Assembly: GCF_003692965.1 (NCBI RefSeq)
Contig: NZ_REHC01000008.1
Coordinates: forward strand, 288,640 to 352,639
Source: Lactobacillus sp. ESL0246
GTDB lineage: Bacteria > Bacillota > Bacilli > Lactobacillales > Lactobacillaceae
Length of the DNA stretch: 64,000 nt
Direction: 5' to 3'
The notes below the pieces were generated by a model that worked only from the letters and a program-made list of their open reading frames with translations, did not search any database and was not told the DNA's origin. Positions 63,034-64,000 of the stretch are shown here, piece after piece. The position numbers and the translations under genes were made by a program. Numbering within the stretch: position 1 is the stretch's first letter; the number at the start of each line of letters is the position of its first letter.

Positions 63034-64000
63034 ATACTATCACCTCCTTTAGTGCGCGGCCGCAACATGAAAGTCCAAACCAAACCGCCGAGACTTAACA
63101 CCAGTAAAACCCCGCAAATAATCGTGGCATACAGCCAATAATTAATCGGCTTCTTAACGGCACGGTCATTGATTGTCTTAGCCTGGGAATTATTCACCTT
63201 CATGGTTTCGTTAAAGGTCCAACTTACCGGGAAGCGATTCTGCGTGTTCAATCCTTTCAGGGTGACTTTGATCTGATATATACCGGATTGTAGTGCATCA
63301 TAGCTCCAGGAAATGGGCAACACAATGCGCGAATTAGGGGCAATCATAAAGTTGTTGGCTTTAAAGGTGCGCACCTCGCCGCCACTGCGACCGATGGCTA
63401 CCGCAACACTTGCTTTAGAAATAGCCATGGGGGCAATATTACGTAAGGTAACGCCTAAAGCGGGGTGACGGTTAAAGAGTATCGGCGTGGTTTTAGCGTA
63501 CTTCACCTTGGGAAAGACCTGATAGTTCTGTCCGCGTAAAACAATTCCTAATGAATAGGCATAATTAGAAGTAATCATGCCGCCCTTAGTCTTAGGCCTC
63601 TTGGGGCGCTCGACAAAGTGCCAGTCGCCATAGATCATGCCATCAAAGCGCTCTTTAGGCAGCTTAACCGTGGCACTGATAATGCGGGACTGCTTTGGTC
63701 CTAGCTTAAGCTTCTGGTCGCCTCGATGCAGCGTGATTAAGGTAGTTAAAGGGTGCTTTAAACTAGGATCAAGTGTTTTAGTCTGGGGCGTAAAATCAAT
63801 GCCGCCCCCATCTTGAGTATAGGCATTACGCAAATTAACCCGCACCGTGATCGTTTTCTTAGAAAAGTTCTGCACAGCCATCTTAATCACATGAGTGGAA
63901 TTCTTCCGATAAGCTAAATCAAAGTAGTTACGGGTCGTATCGACCTGCTCTTCGGGGAAAAGCGGCCTAACTTCAAAGTCGGTGCTATCATCTGATTGAG
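63030..64000 (-). CDS. WxL-partner protein (DUF916/DUF3324 type), 5' end outside the window
   Basis: Frame open from 64000 to a TGA at 63030; no true start lies inside, although a GTG at 63890 is in frame. The visible 323 residues match the peptidoglycan-binding then host-binding domains of WxL-associated proteins: 'FEVRPLFPEEQVDTTRNYF' at the edge, an Ig-like first part ('QNFSKKTITVRVNLRNAY'), a second part ending 'GIYQIKVTLKGLNTQNRFPVSWTF', then one TM (about 20 residues, 'IICGVLLVLSLGGLVWTFML') and a short basic tail. GC is higher than in the rest of the window. Confidence 0.9.
   Translation of the reverse strand, partial: QSDDSTDFEVRPLFPEEQVDTTRNYFDLAYRKNSTHVIKMAVQNFSKKTITVRVNLRNAYTQDGGGIDFTPQTKTLDPSLKHPLTTLITLHRGDQKLKLGPKQSRIISATVKLPKERFDGMIYGDWHFVERPKRPKTKGGMITSNYAYSLGIVLRGQNYQVFPKVKYAKTTPILFNRHPALGVTLRNIAPMAISKASVAVAIGRSGGEVRTFKANNFMIAPNSRIVLPISWSYDALQSGIYQIKVTLKGLNTQNRFPVSWTFNETMKVNNSQAKTINDRAVKKPINYWLYATIICGVLLVLSLGGLVWTFMLRPRTKGGDSI

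Noticed and set aside
63030..63890. WxL-partner protein starting at GTG 63890
   Set aside because: The frame continues with family-like sequence to the window edge and no RBS precedes the GTG.
1..64000. CRISPR array, prophage, insertion sequence or restriction system
   Set aside because: No direct-repeat array, integrase, transposase or phage/defence gene was found on either strand.

Overview
The window looks like chromosomal DNA of an AT-rich, low-GC Gram-positive bacterium of the Lactobacillaceae, most likely a Lactobacillus in the narrow sense. The evidence is Firmicutes gene order (polA-mutM-coaE-nrdR-dnaB-dnaI-thrS, infC-rpmI-rplT, yqeG-yqeH-nadD-yqeK-rsfS-tmcAL, cdaA-cdaR-glmM, yhaM-yhaN-yhaO, ecsAB-hit-prsA), T-box leaders ahead of pheS and thrS, a secreted protein with lactobacillus-type SLAP surface-layer domains, and WxL-type surface proteins. 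Nearly all of it is core genome. I saw no rRNA, tRNA, CRISPR array, insertion sequence or prophage.

Layout. 1-1800: 5' part of a class B penicillin-binding protein (minus strand, cut by the window edge). 2.0-3.5 kb: a BadF/NagK-like sugar kinase and greA. 3.6-7.3 kb: pheST behind a T-box. 7.4-10.0 kb: an HxlR regulator, an rRNA methyltransferase, acylphosphatase and a YidC lipoprotein. 10.2-12.4 kb: a LisRK/ArlRS-type two-component system. 12.6-17.5 kb: the yqe ribosome-biogenesis/NAD operon. 17.6-18.8 kb: infC-rpmI-rplT, with infC apparently starting at ATT behind a structured leader. 19-29 kb: a lone amino-acid-binding lipoprotein, thrS with T-box, then the replication/repair operon polA-mutM-coaE-nrdR-dnaB-dnaI. 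29.3-31.3 kb: an unrecognised 4-TM protein paired with a CopY/BlaI-like repressor, then a HAD phosphatase. 31.4-37.6 kb: glmS, then the murB-cdaA-cdaR-glmM operon (amino-sugar/peptidoglycan precursors with c-di-AMP synthesis). 37.7-42 kb: a DnaQ-like exonuclease, ung-pta-tsaE, and a HAD phosphatase paired with a tubby/LURP-one-like protein. 42.1-49.9 kb: a MucBP+SLAP surface protein, murC, ytpR, a thioredoxin, trmB, ecsAB, hit, prsA. 50.2-58.3 kb: yhaM-yhaN-yhaO, a YlbF-family protein, a bifunctional class A PBP and a pseudouridine synthase. 58.3-61.6 kb: a divergent MerR/oxidoreductase locus whose second oxidoreductase is a deletion pseudogene, and a serine hydrolase. 61.9-64.0 kb: the end of a WxL surface-protein locus with visibly higher GC, containing a 51-codon membrane-protein gene.

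How the genes work together. Much of the window supplies the cell envelope (pbp2b, murB, glmM, glmS, murC, class A PBP, PrsA, YidC, surface proteins), with c-di-AMP synthesis and a two-component system as likely regulators. A second theme is translation and its control: two aminoacyl-tRNA synthetases under T-boxes, IF3/L35/L20, rRNA and tRNA modification, RsfS and YqeH. A third is replication and repair (PolA, MutM, DnaB/DnaI, Ung, YhaNO). The accessory and most uncertain parts are the CopY-like pair, the MerR/oxidoreductase locus and the WxL locus at the right edge.
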